From Parasponia andersonii (taxonomy: Eukaryota; Streptophyta; Magnoliopsida; Rosales; Cannabaceae), in assembly GCA_002914805.1 (NCBI GenBank), contig JXTB01000313.1:181895-245894 (forward strand): 64,000 bases of DNA, written 5' to 3'. The translations under genes and the position numbers were made by a program. Positions 36,656-49,569 of this stretch are shown here, in pieces. The first letter of the stretch is position 1; each line of letters opens with the position of its first letter. The notes under the pieces were generated by a model. It was not told the origin of the DNA and ran no database searches. It was given only the letters and a program-made list of their open reading frames with translations.

Positions 36656-38155
36656 TATGAGACTTGTCTTAAAAAAACAAATCATGAGAAATAGTCAAAT
36701 GGTTATTTTTGTCCCTTGATCTTAGAAAGGCAGCCCATAATTTCTTGAGATGCATGCTTGTATGCATAGGAATTTTAACATAAATAATAGTAATTTGGAC
36801 TAAAATGGAATATTTTAAAAAATAATTTTTCTAGTGGTATTACAAAATTGTGTCACAATGTGTGACAAAAGGTCACACAATTTATGACCATTAATTAGTC
36901 CAAAAAAATTCATAATTTAATGATCACTAATCGTGCGACTTTTATATAGAACATTGTGACATACTAGAACGTCATTTTAAAAGAGATTTGGACGCTTATA
37001 TTTAAGTTTTCAAAAATCATACCAAAAATACAATCTTCTAAAAAGAAAATTTATGTAAGACATTCAATAGCATTTTTTTAAAATAATTACAAGATACTAA
37101 AATGATTTCCAGTAATAAAATTAGTTTTCCGATTTCTAGTAACTAAATAAGTTTCTAGTTTCTGGCAAATCAAATTAGTTTCAAGTGATTTTTTCACTAG
37201 CTTCCAATAACCTTTGTTTTTTGATTTCCAGTAATTAAATTGATTGTTTTGGGATCTAATTATTGGGTACAATTTATTAAAATTGGTTTCTAATAATTAA
37301 ATTGATTTTTTAGTTTCTAATACCCAAATTATTTAGAAAAATGCTACTAAACGTCGTATGGAAAAATACTTATTTTGGAAATGTTGTATTTTTGGTATTA
37401 TTCTTTAAAAAGTCATAGAGAGTCATTTGTCCTTTTCCAAAGGCATTTTTAGCAAATGAGCAAATTTTGGATCATAGTTTGCAACCATTTTTTAAATACT
37501 GTTAAACAATGGCTGAATTTTGAAAATTATTTGAAAAATGATCATTTTCTATATTTAGTATATCAAAATATATTGATTTATTTTTTAAAATTGATTTATT
37601 TTTTAAAAATTTATTTACTTTATAGAAAATTTATTTAATTTGTAAAAAGTAGATCAACTAAAAAAGGTCATTTATCAAAATAAATTATAAAGCAGTTATT
37701 TATTAAATAGGCATTAAAAAAGGGCCATTTCTTATAAATACTTTTTTCCAAAACATCCCTGAAGGTTCATTTGAGTCCAAATTACTAATAGTTAGGTCCA
37801 TTTCCCGTACGCATATCATTCACACACGGAGACGCCTAACTAGGCTTCAGTTATGCCAATTTTGTGCTTTTCCAGTCTTATTATGGACCGGGCCACTATA
37901 TTATGGGCTGCACCATAAACATGTGTTTGGGTACATAAATGTTGGTGACTAACTGTAGACTGATTACTGATTAGTTAGAAATTTAATATTACAAGTGACA
38001 AATACTAATAAGCATAAAATTGCAAGTTTTATGCCCATTTTATTCCCCAGGAGTAAAAGTTTCTATTTTTTTTTTAAAAATGTAAAAGCCGTATAAATGT
38101 ATGAAGAAATTAGGAAGTAAATGAGAAAGCGCAACATGGGCCTAATTTCCTCTAC
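36656..38155. other. AT-rich intergenic sequence right of the LINE
   Basis: No gene. The first bases (TATGAGACTTGTC...) continue the sequence left of 7596 in the ancestral locus. A patch at 36840-36970 has paired GTGTCACAATGTGTGAC and GGTCACACAATTTATGACC motifs that could belong to an old MITE, but ends could not be set. Confidence 0.5.
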
Positions 38156-38352
38156 TGTAACACCCTCATATTTTAGATTTCTACTAGTAGAGATGCATTA
38201 ACTTTTTCTTAACATGCCAAGTTCTTTAAAATATTTTTCAAGTACTTCTTTAAAAATTGTGTTTAATTTGAACTCTTTATCTTCTTTTGAAAAAACTTAG
38301 CAGATAGTCAATATTATTATATAAGTATATTTTGTTTTAGTATATGTTTTAA
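38156..38352. repeat. Possible LTR end before the second gap
   Basis: Begins TGTAACACCCTCATATTTTAG, like the 5' end of several Ty3/gypsy LTRs here (TGTAACGACCC, TGTAATACCC). The sequence runs into the gap, so no second end is visible. Confidence 0.3.
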
Positions 38353-38601
38353 NNNNNNNNNNNNNNNNNNNNNNNNNNNNNNNNNNNNNNNNNNNNNNNN
38401 NNNNNNNNNNNNNNNNNNNNNNNNNNNNNNNNNNNNNNNNNNNNNNNNNNNNNNNNNNNNNNNNNNNNNNNNNNNNNNNNNNNNNNNNNNNNNNNNNNNN
38501 NNNNNNNNNNNNNNNNNNNNNNNNNNNNNNNNNNNNNNNNNNNNNNNNNNNNNNNNNNNNNNNNNNNNNNNNNNNNNNNNNNNNNNNNNNNNNNNNNNNN
38601 N
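38353..38601. other. Assembly gap (249 N)
   Basis: Undetermined bases between AT-rich flanks. Open frames spanning it are artefacts. Confidence 0.99.
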
Positions 38602-40428
38602 AATACATAGTCACATACTACACAAGATTGCACTTGCACTCTACCTAGTATATAGTAAAACCAACTCGACCAGACGACTACAAAACACATGAAAATAGAA
38701 CATAAAATTATAAGTCCAAAAATGGCCCTTAAATATGTATTTTGCTTTTTAAATGACTGCCTTTCATATAACTAAGCGAACGTCAGTAAAAGCAGTAAAA
38801 CACCGATGGTCTGCCCTGGCATGTGAGGCCTACTGGAAGGCTTTTATGTCCTGTCATAAAATTTTAATTGTGGGCTAAATTTAATTTTTAAAAAAGAAAG
38901 GCTAATCAAGACTTCTAGATTCATTTATATTAATGCTTCAACCCTTCCATTTTTTTTATTTAAATTTTTGGCAAATTAATGCTTCAACATTCTTGCCAAA
39001 AAAATCTCAGGCGGCCTAAAGTTTTTGTCACTCCTAACGACAATTGGTACAACAACGGCGTTGACTAATTAAAGGTACTTGTACACTAATGACGACTACT
39101 AATATGACGACGTGGCCAACTTGGGACGATTTAAATACGAGGGCCAAAGTGAAACAGTGTAAAAAGTAGTATAGGGGTAAAAAAAATTGATGGACCACGT
39201 CAAGGCGCATTATTAATACACGGAGTTACTTTTCTTGAAATGTAATTTGACCTCCATTAAACGGAGGTTGAAAGTACGACCTGCAACCACCTCTAGATTT
39301 CTTTTTGCAATCGCAACCGTTCATCTCCTTTCTATCAATTCAACAAATTTTTAATTGTGTTGTATGCTATATACTGAATATAAATGATGCACATTTTCAG
39401 TAAAAGGAAAAATAATGTTATATTGATTAACCGAGCTTACGAAAAAAATCCAACAAAACAATTTGATTAATATTCGAGCTGCCGAAAAGTTGTACCTTTA
39501 TGATCTTGAGTATCAAAGACGCAAGAGAACTTTCGCAACAAAGTACACTTTTCAACTCTTACTCCCAGAATTCTGCTTTCGCATACGTTGGAAGGATGTA
39601 CTTGATGATGCCCCCAGATAGTAACGGAAAAAAAACCAAGGAAAATTGTCAACTTCAAAGAAGATAATAATTAAGAAGGCTATGCACATATAATATTTTT
39701 GATGAAGACCAGTGATTATAGTGTCGTTTCGGATGTCTTTGTTGTCGTCTGAACGCCTAATATGCTTAGCTTTGATATTATAGACACCCAGACGACAAAA
39801 AGGCATTCTAACAACACTAGAGAATCCCCTAGATAACTTTTACAAACAAACACCAATAAATGAATAAATATAATGCCTAAAATATTTTGTCGTTGGGTAG
39901 ATGTTTCTAAAGTATTAAATGTTCGAGAAGATCTAACAGTCAACGTACTTAACCTTACATGAGTCAGTCATCGTGTATTAATTAAATAAAACATAGTTTT
40001 GTCAAAAAGAAAAAAAATAAGGCTTATATAAACATATGAAATGAAGGTTAAAATACACTAAACGATCAATTTATTTGAGTTTGAAAGTACTTTTTGCTAG
40101 AAAAATACGATTAAGTATTGCATAGTAATTTATATACACAAACTATATAAAACTTAAGATTAGCTTAAAACTTGGTGCGGACATGACTCCCAATCTCTCT
40201 GTGACTCTGTCCCATTCCCGTCTTGGGGTATGATAATATTTCTCTATCTACGTCTCGTTAAGGCGCGTCTGGCTCGACGGGACCTTCCTCGTGGAGATTA
40301 TTTTTGCCATTAATTTCTAACTCTACAACCAAAGTGTTATATACATGTGTCCGTACATATATATTGTGTAGTGTTTGTACTAGTATATACATACATGTGT
40401 ATAATATATATATATATATTTTATATAT
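38602..40428. other. Intergenic sequence downstream of the glycosyltransferase gene
   Basis: No coding region recognised. The last few hundred bases (about 40140-40428) probably include the 3' UTR and terminator of the minus-strand gene. A patch at 40190-40290 has more G+C than its surroundings; I assign no role. Confidence 0.5.
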
Positions 40429-42127
40429 CTACCTGCAATTCCGTGGAACACTCCATGAATATTGTGCGTTCATACTTGGTTGCGGTGACATATACCTTCT
40501 CCATTCCTCAAGCAAAATAGCAAGATCGTTGAGTTTGTTTTCAAGACCAACACAACAATTTGCATGCATCGTACAAACAAGGTTAAAATCTCGACTTGGC
40601 TGACAAAACCCACCAAAGTAAACTGTGTCTAGAAACCTTATTTGTAGTCCAATTCTCTCAATGAATGGATCAAATTTTATTCTATTAAGAACATCTTGGT
40701 CATGCAACCCTGGATAAACCCTTCTAGAGAAGTACCAAAATTTGTAGAACTTAATCGTTCTATCATTTGATTTCACGTAAGTAAATCCTCCGTTCGGTTC
40801 GTTGTGTCGATCGTAAGAATTCCCTTTGAAAATATCGCATGCGATTTGGAAATCTGCATCTTGAAAAAAACGTTGGAATGGATCTCGTAACCACATTACA
40901 TCACTATCCTGCGAAATGGTAATGCATGTTTAATTAGTACGGTTGCATATATAACGTTTAGTATACTACACTTTTATTCTCTTTAGTCAATACCCCTTGC
41001 CTATCTGGCACTTTCGTCGTGGGACTTAGTACTTGTTTTAATTTCTTCCTTAACCAGCATTTACTACTAGAATTGTAAATATGGGCGGCCCGCCGGTTCG
41101 GAACGGAGGAGAAATTCAGGTTGGACCGGCCCGTAAAGTAGTTTTGAAGGTCTAGTCCAGCCCGGTAACTCGCAGGGCCAAAATTTCCGGGCCAGGTCAG
41201 ACTAAATCTGGTTCGATCCGGTAATTTAAAAAAAATAAAAAAATAGAAAAATAAATAGAAAAATGAATATTTTTCAATAAAAAATAAAATTACTAGTTGT
41301 ATACTTATATATTTAATAAAATAAATAACTAAAATTAATAAGACAAATTTTTAAAAATAGAATAACTCAATCAAATAATAAATAAAAAAAAAAAGTGTAC
41401 GGGCCACTGACCCAACCCGACGGGTCAGCACCAATGGCCCACTCCGCCCTAGCCTTAGAAGCCGGGCCATAACCGGGCCATTCACACCCAATTCGGCCCG
41501 GCCCACGGGCTGACCCGTTGGGCCCGGCCCAAATTTTCAGCACTATTTACGACCAAGTCTAATTAGCAAAATCTTTCCAAATATTACGTCAAATAAAAAA
41601 AAATCTTTCAAAATATGTTATACTAATACATAGTATACGTGTATGTATATAGTCCACTTTGTGATCAAAAATTGAGGTCCACGGTGTGATTAATGCTACA
41701 GGTTCAACTCTTAGATTATACCAACAGTTCCATATCTATACCAATTTATGTGTCAATTAAATTAATTATTGGTCATTGTCAAGTACTGGTAAGATACAAT
41801 AATTTGAAAACACATATACATTTAATTTATGGCAGAGTAATGACAAATAAAATACATACGGCATAAGTGTTTTTATTTAATAAGAGATGTAAACCATTTT
41901 TCTTATGATAATGGAAACTAATTAATTTAACTAATAATTAAATGGACTCGGTTACAATTATGAATCAAAGCTATTAATTTACGTTATATTTATTTTAAAT
42001 TATTCATGTTTGCAGCATTAATCAAAGTAATATAAGAATATTTATAGCCAACAACTGTGCGAACATAGAGACCAACTTGCCAAATGGGTATAGTTATAGA
42101 ACTAAAAAGGCTATGAGAAGAGAGGGG

Positions 42128-42159
<32 letters not shown>

Positions 42160-44787
42160 AACCTTACCTAGTAGTGGATTTTTTTTAAATTGGCAAACTT
42201 TTACCATATTTTTTTCAGATGTGCTGCACATTTTCGCAAATTATCAGTACTACTTTAACGTACCGATATTTGATAGATACTAGCTAGGAAAAAATATCTC
42301 TTCTGACAATATCTATATAGGAATTTAAATTAAAAAAAAAATGACAATGTCACGAAAATGTCCACTGTTACATCCATAGATGTATGCGTATGTATTTTTT
42401 TTTTCCCTTTTAAATGTTGGTATGATTTCTAATTTAATATGATGTATAGGTTATTACAGAACCAAATTAATCAGAAGAGAAAAAGAATTACATACCGTGA
42501 ATACAAAGCTGTATCCCATCTCAAGGATAGCACCCAAAAACTCAATCCTTCTCCACATCATTTCCAAGTATTCCGAGGACATAAAGGAAGCCTCTTTGGT
42601 AAAATTAGCTCCGTTGGTACGAAGGTAATAGCAATGAGGATGTGAAGCTAAGCATCGTGAATAAGCCTTATCATCTAAGCATATCACCACTAAGTGCTTC
42701 AATAGTCCCCTTGTGTTGTTCCCAATTTGGAAGCTCTCAATAAAAAGATCAAATATTGAATCTGGCTCTGCCCATGCGTCGTTTAATGTTGTCAAGATTA
42801 CCGTTTTGTCTTTCATTGATGCATTTCTTAGAACTCCATTTAATGGATCAATATCGTTCGTGACCTGAGATACATATGACGAAAGTGGACTAGACTTATT
42901 ATTAAAACTGAAAATGAAGAAATATTATCGACCATATTGCGAAGAAAATAAATTAACATGAGTTTCATGCATGTTTTGTACATAAGAACAAGGACAACTG
43001 CGTTCCATTCTAAAATGATCAAGGATAAATACTTTGGAGCTAGGTTAAGAAGAATAAGAACATATAGTACAATGGAAATTTGGAGACGACGGGTCGAATC
43101 TATGAACGTATGTTGTTTACTGTTATGCCCTTTTTGAGTGGTGTCACATTAGGCCACATGTGCCTTTTGGTTCGTGACTCATTGATCACTACCAGTTTTT
43201 TAGAAGTTCCATTTCCTTTTTATTCAATGGAGCCATTGAAAAAAAAGGCAACAAATTAATTAATTATCTAAAATAAATACATCAATAAATAAACTAGTGT
43301 ACAGGAAGGCAGGGTCGATGGATTCCATTTCCTTGTGCTGGCGGACTCATATTTTAGTACTCCTTCCTCATAGTATTGATTGTAAGTGGCGGTGTTGTAA
43401 TAGTAAATAATGTTGCTAACTTGTCGTCTATTACTTTCCTACTTGTTTCATTTCTTGCAGCAAAATATTCTTTGAAAAGAAATAAATTTAAATTGTAGAT
43501 ATAACAGCTTGGTTATATTTTTATAACGTAATTTGAAGTAGATAATGGATGTCCTTTCCTTTCGAAAGATTCCCTTTATTTTCCCCTTTTATTTTCGGTT
43601 GCAAGGATTTTAGTTTTTAGATTTTCCATTTGTCTTTATTGGAATATTCTCCAGTTATTTCTTATCCATGGTTGCCACTTTCTTCTATCAAATACAACTA
43701 TTGGATGGACCTTTTTATTTGTAATCATTTAATGCTCGGTAGGCCACATTCACTATTTTTGTGGACCATTTCAGTTTTGCTTCCTCTTTTCAATGGTGAT
43801 TGGACACTTCGTTTAGGCCTCACCCGTCACCTATGGCATTCTAAGAAAAACCCATATCACAAATATCCGGTTAAATAAACCCCATTACAGTGAAAAAAAA
43901 AAAAAAGTTAATCACGTCAAGTACCCAATAATTATATATATAAATACATATATTTTAATTTTCTAGCGTAATGTTCGTTTTCGAGGACTTAAGATATTGA
44001 AAAAATGACATAAAGATACTAATCCCAAGTTTTGCAAGCTATTAGACTATAATATGTTGCAAAAGTCAAACAAAACGCTCGTAACGTTCTTGTGTTCTCC
44101 ATCAGCATATTCTAACACAAATAATTGAGTAAGTTGACTATAAACTTTCTAACACTTGAATCTGAATACGCAAATAGAGTAGATCATCAGATGATAGAAC
44201 ATCATGTATGATACCGAACGTCATATAACTAAATTAAACCATTTATCATAGAGTTTTATATGATTTGTTAGATCAATCATAGATTGATATCTAAAGTGTA
44301 TATACATATACTAGACAGGATGAACCAAATTCTGCAAATTCAAACATACAAATAAAGATAAATTAAAAGAAAAAGAAAAACGTAAAAGCACTAATATCCC
44401 AAGTGTACAAATCATGGATAGTTTAAAATATTAATTCCACCAAAAATTATAAAATAGAGAGTTAAAACATAAAGCGTAGAATCAAATATAAATCAGGAGA
44501 CCAATAGGTCAATAAATAAATAAACTGAAAAAGTTAATAAGTTGCAGAGATCAGAGACTAACCTGAGAGGTATTTGGGCGGATTAAAGATGGAAAAAAGG
44601 AAGAGGAGAGAAACTTGTTGGGATTGATGGAAGAAAGCAGAATCAAACACCCCGAAGCCACCGCTGCGAACAAGGCTATTCTTCTCAGAATCCTTTGGAA
44701 GCTTGAACCATTAGTGCTACAACTATTACTAGTGCTATCTTGATTATGGCCAACTACATGACCAACTGAGATAGTTTCATTGGTCAT
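40429..44787 (-). CDS. Glycosyltransferase, Nucleotid_trans family (At4g15970-like)
   Basis: Three exons: 44787-44563 (75 codons), 42864-42496 (123), 40908-40429 (159 plus stop), all in phase 0; 357 residues. Splice sites: donors CTCAG|GTTAGT and ACG|GTATGT, acceptors CTCAG|GTC and CGCAG|GAT. Residues 1-36 are cytosolic, 37-54 form one membrane segment (IALFAAVASGCLILLSSI), as in Golgi type II enzymes. The Nucleotid_trans domain (PF03407, GT77-like) follows: VILTTLNDAWAEPDS, LKHLVVICLD, FLGAILEMGYSFVFT, then DSDVMWLRDP holding the DxD metal/nucleotide-sugar site at 199-201, NGGFTYVKS and LHDQDVLN. The frame is intact and the splicing plausible, so it may be active. Substrate unknown; Arabidopsis relatives of this branch are mostly uncharacterised. 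Confidence 0.9.
41060..41553. mobile_element. hAT-like MITE in intron 2
   Basis: Element 41068-41545 (478 bases), flanked by 8-base copies TTTACTAC and TTTACGAC (one mismatch). Ends TAGAATTGTAAATATGGGC and, inverted, TAGTGCTGAAAATTTGGGC agree at 13 of 19 bases. Both arms are full of GGCCCGG-type motifs around an AT-rich centre. An 8-base target copy and TAG ends fit hAT non-autonomous elements. It has no ORF. Confidence 0.75.
42131..42159. repeat. G29 homopolymer
   Basis: Twenty-nine G in a row, preceded by G6 A at 42124-42130. It lies in intron 2 and would be a C run in the pre-mRNA. The glycine-rich plus-strand frame at 42077-42283 is only its translation. Confidence 0.95.
42865..44562 (-). 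other. Intron 1 of the glycosyltransferase gene
   Basis: 1698 AT-rich bases between GTTAGT and CTCAG. Open frames inside it (43630-43878, 42840-43022) show no recognisable domain. Confidence 0.85.
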
Positions 44788-44847
44788 TTTCCCCTACTCT
44801 TTTTTATGTTCTCTCTCAACTAATTTTTTCCTCTCTCTCTCCTCACT

Positions 44848-44854
44848 TATATAC
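44848..44854 (-). promoter_or_regulatory. TATA box of the glycosyltransferase gene
   Basis: Minus strand TATATAA, 61-67 bases before the ATG at 44787. It is followed by a GAGAGAGAG tract, usual for plant 5' UTRs. A start about 30 bases downstream would leave a leader of roughly 35 bases. Confidence 0.6.
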
Positions 44855-45026
44855 CTCTATAGGACTTTATTGGGGCTGCTTCGGATCCAGGTCTCTGTTT
44901 TTTTTTTTTTTTTTTTCCTTTTCTTGATGATTTTGCTTTTTTTCTACCCCGATGTATATGTAATAATATGCTCCAAACAAAACAAATTGAACATAGGTGT
45001 AGGACTAGAAGATGTATGAATAATAT

Positions 45027-46854
45027 TGTTGATATAATTATTTATTATTATAAATATTGTTTTAGATTATTTATGTAACCATTATTTAGAATATAAAGTA
45101 TTTATACGTGAAGATTGAATAAATAGATAATAATCTAAAATATTTTGTAATAATTAATTATAGTTATGAATTATAATTAAATTATCATTATTAATACAGT
45201 CCACCAATATTAAGAAAGGAATAATCTTATCCGTATTATTTAATATAGAAATATGAAAAGATAGAGATATTTTATATAACATGATTATATAGGAATGGAC
45301 TAGACGAATTTTGAAATCACTAATAAATTCTGCCACATAAATAGAGAATTCAAAATTCATCATTAAGATGATCATATATAGAATAGTCCTAATCTTGAGT
45401 TATTAATAAACTCCTATTTGCGACATTGTGCTTTTAATTTACTCGGTAAAAGTTTACATATGTCAAATTCAATCTTTGTATTTTGAAAACACAATGAAAC
45501 AAATGGGTGGGAATATTAATATATAGATTCCATTCTTTTTTTTTAAAAAATAAAAATAGTTCTCTTGAATAATTGATTCAGGACTTGAACAATAGAGCGC
45601 TTAAATTTATAAGATAGTCACAAATTAATTGTTCATTAGAAAATCAAATGGAATTCAATGACTAAAATGTAATTAGAGAGGTAACAGAATTATCTAGCTC
45701 TAATTATGAACTATTTATGGAGAATTAATCTATATATAATGATTAAATTAATGGACGATTCAACGCTTTATTTGAATAAATTATACCATAAATTTAAGAG
45801 TGCAATTTCAAGTTTATAGTGGAATAACACTGAAATTAATAATTTTAAATTATTGATTTAAGAGTTGAATTGATGATCAAATTTATTGGAGCTTGAATTA
45901 TAGGTCTATAGGTCCCTTCTCCATCATCTTTTTACTATAAGTTATGTAAGATTAATAATTGAATTAATTTATAATTGTTATAAATTAATATAGCACAATA
46001 ATAAATGTTATGACATAACATAATAGTTAAGTTTTGTCATGATAGTCAGAATGTAATTTATATAAGTTACAAGCAAAAAGTTAAATTGCCCATGACTAAT
46101 AATTAATTGATCAATTATGAATTAATTGATTTATTTGAGTTAATTATAAATTACTTATTATATCATATATAGATATGTCCCTTAGTGTCAAAACCATTTA
46201 TACGTCTTTAAGTGGATTTGTAGTATCTATCCATTAATAGGTAAGTACTTAGCTTATTTAAAGCTTAAATAAATTAATAAATAATTAAATATGATTTAAT
46301 TATTTTAGTGGGCAATTTATTATATGAGTGGGAGTCAAAATCTAGGTATTCCACTTATAATACTACTATTATTACTTTGATATTATTGAAGTTGAAAGAG
46401 GTAGTAGCATTGAGAAAGAGTCAGAGAAAAAAAAAAATTGTTCTCTTCATCTGCACCAAAAATCTAGAGAACATTTGTTCTTAAGAAAATATACTACTAT
46501 CAACTTATTCTAGAGAGAACAAAATGAGATATATAGAAATTAGTTCTCTAATTACTATTTTTCTCTACTTACATCTAGAAAGAAAAAATAGTATAAATAA
46601 ATTATGCCATTTCAATTATTGATCAAGGAAGCACCCACACACTAGACACTTGGTAGGGTGATTAGAGAAGAAGACTCTTGATGTCTTAAAGAAAGCTAAA
46701 ATAAGTCTTCAAGGGTAATTATATTATTTTTTTCTATTTATTTGTCAAAAATCCATATATAATCATGTTGATCCAATAAAGATTTGAGAAACTTTTTTTA
46801 ATCTCAGTATTACAATGCTTCTGCTTATGTGAAAATTGTTTTCCAAAATCAACA
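45027..46854 (+). repeat. Putative copia-type solo LTR upstream of the glycosyltransferase gene
   Basis: Begins TGTTGATATAATTATT and ends CCAAAATCAACA, so it has TG...CA ends with matching TGTTGA/TCAACA. The 3' third (46600-46850) has the look of copia LTR R-U5 regions: CACACACTAGACACTTGG, TCTTCAAGGGTAATTAT, then AATCATGTTGATCC. No coding and no clear target copies (AATAT against CTAGA). The boundary lies about 240 bases upstream of the gene's ATG. Confidence 0.45.
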
Positions 46855-48165
46855 CTAGAAGCCCCTCATAATTAAGGGTGTGTGAGATAGATGAGCAAGT
46901 TGCAATTATGTATTTATTACTATAAACTCGAACACAAGTCCGAACACTTTCCTTTCATTTGCTATGCCTTTCTTATCTTTGTATACTTCGTCAAAATTCA
47001 GTGAAATTTAATTGTATTTGATATTTAATACAAAATTAACAAATAAATTTGCCTCACTTTTTGTATGCATATTTATAATAACGTGGACAGGTTATTAATT
47101 TATAAACTAGTGTGCTACTATTTGGGGTGGTTTTTTCTTTAACTGTCCGTAGGCAAATAATAAATTAAAAAGACCAGACCTCTTTCTTGTCTTATACTTT
47201 GTTTTTTTGTTTGTTTTTAATTATTATTACTGTTATTATTATTATTTTTTTTGGGTGAACAGGACGGCCGGGGGGGTTGATAAAGAATTGGGATTGCATT
47301 TGGTTCCAGGGGCTTTCTTTATAATACTAGTCAAAACGGTAGACAATAGAATATAGAAAAACGGGCCAATTAAGGATAACAAATAATTATAATCAAAGCT
47401 CTCTGTTTATTATTATTATTATTATTATAATTTGAGGAAAGAACAAAGCTTTTCCTTAAACTATAAGAATTGGACTACATAAACAAGGTTAGGCAGGTCA
47501 TTGAATAATATGCCTTTTTGCAACGCCTCTAGAAGCGGCAATTACCGTATCCATAAAGCTTAGCACACCAGAATTTGTATTTATACACGAATACAGATAT
47601 ATATGATTAATAAATTAGTCATATCAAATGCAGATATATATATGATTAGTAAATTAGTCGAATTCACAAAATCACTCCCAAAGACATATATGGCAAGTAG
47701 TTAATTAAGGTAAGCACGATGAAATGTCGCATTATTCAATCTCCAAATAAGTACCCCCACTCACAACATATCCAAAAGGAGAATAGAGTATGAATTAAAA
47801 AGATTAATTGATTAAATGAACCATATAAAGATCGATATTGAAGCACAGAGCCAAAAAAAGATCGATATTGAAGGGTTGGTAACAACTAGAATTGTCCCCA
47901 CAGAAAAGCAATTAATTAAAGAGAGCAGCGGAATTATTTCAAAAAAAATTCAAACATACAATCTTCTATGAAGAACCAATTAAGAACATGAGATATGAAA
48001 TAATATATACCAGAGATTCAAGAGAGGTATATAAAGTTATGGCCCCTCTAGATGCTATAAGAGGTGTAAAACTACAACTTACACTACAAATTTTACATAT
48101 AGATCTCACATTTTTAATTTAAATAGTTTTAATAATGTGTGATATTAGATATTTTTTAATATTTT

Positions 48166-48206
<41 letters not shown>

Positions 48207-48271
48207 AGCATATGAGGTGTCACAATGATAAAGAAAGGTGTCAACGCAAAATAATATATATATATATATAT
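46855..48271. other. AT-rich intergenic sequence
   Basis: No gene seen. Simple repeats include ATT runs at 47410-47430 and TA runs at 48172-48199 and 48253-48271. Confidence 0.55.
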
Positions 48272-48514
48272 AGGGCACCAATTTAGTAGGTATTTTTTTT
48301 TTTTTTTTACCTGTATATAGGTATCAATTTGAACAATGAAAATTTAGTATGCACATTTTTTTATTGTAAAAAGTAAGAGAGAGAAAGAGTATTAATGATT
48401 CATTTCTTTTCATACACTTCATTATAGTCATTGGATCACCATCTATGATCCAACAGCTAAAAAAAAAATACCTACCCATAGGTTAAAAAAAAATACTTAT
48501 TGGATTGGCAACCA
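48272..48514. mobile_element. MITE candidate
   Basis: About 243 bases with imperfect inverted ends: GGGCACCAATTTAGTAGG then TATTTTTTTT on the left, and GGTTGCCAATCCAATAAG then TATTTTTTTT read inverted from the right. It sits in TA repeats, so the target copy cannot be told apart. No ORF. Confidence 0.45.
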
Positions 48515-48534
48515 TATATATATACTATACATAC

Positions 48535-49172
48535 TGTTGATGGAGGTTTTGTCAACAATGAATTTAGAAAATTGCAAGATGTGGCTTATGTGTGAAAATA
48601 GTTGATAAATCAAAGTAAGTAAAGAGATAAAAATTTTAGAGTGGTTTGGCTCCTAAAAAGATAAGTCTACGTCTATTGTCTTTCACTATTTTGTGGAGAA
48701 TTATAAGAGTTTCTTTAAGTTTCAAGGTGAGTGTTCAGAGAGAGAGATACAGAGTGTAGTCTAGAAAGAAAAAGTAAAAGTCCAAAAGTCAAAGTTCTCC
48801 AAGAGAAAAAAAGGTCCCTCCCAGTAGCATTGGACTCCCCTTATATAGGTGAGGGTTGCTCAATATTTTCCAATTATGAAAATGGGTAAGTGTGTAATCA
48901 GAAAATACAATTTGAGTAACAATATAACTGGATAATAACTTGAATGGAATGATTAGTCGATCTTCAAAGAGAAACATTATTTCCCTTTCTTTGTAAATTA
49001 CCCATTTGATGAAACTTGATCTAGTTTTTTTTTCATACTGGTCGTACTTAGTTCATTCAGAGGTGGTCGCACTTTGATCAAGAAAATTTTCACGCGACCT
49101 GTCGCGTCAAACCGGGCTGCTAATTTTCCCTTTTTGGCATCGACCAACATATAGATTTTAGACCGCACAACA
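48535..49172 (-). repeat. Copy B 3' LTR
   Basis: TGTTGATGGAGG...GACCGCACAACA, 638 bases, aligned along its length with 58968-59653. On the minus strand a TATATAA box is kept at 48841-48847. Confidence 0.92.
48841..48847 (-). promoter_or_regulatory. LTR TATA box (3' LTR)
   Basis: Minus strand CTATATAAGGGG. The corresponding place in the 5' LTR (59271-59280) reads CTTATAGAAG, so the box that would drive the element is damaged. Confidence 0.55.
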
Positions 49173-49531
49173 ATTACTCCTCAGCTCCATTAGTTCTTTG
49201 GACAAAATGGAGCTTCCTTCTCTGATAAATGCGAGCTTAAAAAATGCAACATCATGACATAATCTTGAGATCTTCGAAGAGTCGGCAATTCTCAAATCCC
49301 ATCTTTTCAAAACCACGCCTACCTTTTCCTGACAGACGCAACCACGTGTCACCTTTTCTCAGCAGACATAATGATAGCGATGATAGCAAGTTGTTGTCTT
49401 AAATCGAGATGTTTCAAATTTTGAAGAGATACTCATTTAATTTTGGAAAATTAACTCTTGCGTGAACTTCGGCCTTTAGATCTGAAAATTAAATACTTTG
49501 ATCTACGATTGTGATTTGATGATGCTTGAGA

Positions 49532-49540
49532 TATATATAT
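49532..49540 (+). promoter_or_regulatory. Putative TATA box of the antisense ORF
   Basis: TATATATAT, followed about 30 bases later by a pyrimidine-rich leader (49560-49620) that runs into the first plus-strand exon. Confidence 0.45.
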
Positions 49541-49569
49541 CGAAAATCCATCCGCCTCTTCTTTAAAAG

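Larger units (their letters stand above)
40909..42495 (-). other. Intron 2 of the glycosyltransferase gene
   Basis: 1587 bases, GTATGT...CGCAG on the minus strand. It holds the hAT-like MITE (41068-41545) and the G run (42131-42159). It splits the coding sequence just before the DSD motif. Confidence 0.88.

Noticed and set aside
36842..36970. MITE with GTCACA motifs
   Set aside because: Inverted motifs are short and no target copies or clear ends were found.
42077..42283. Glycine-rich peptide
   Set aside because: Translation of the G29 run in an intron.
45022..46859. Target-site copies for the putative copia solo LTR
   Set aside because: AATAT and CTAGA do not match; the ends may be misplaced, or the element has been rearranged.
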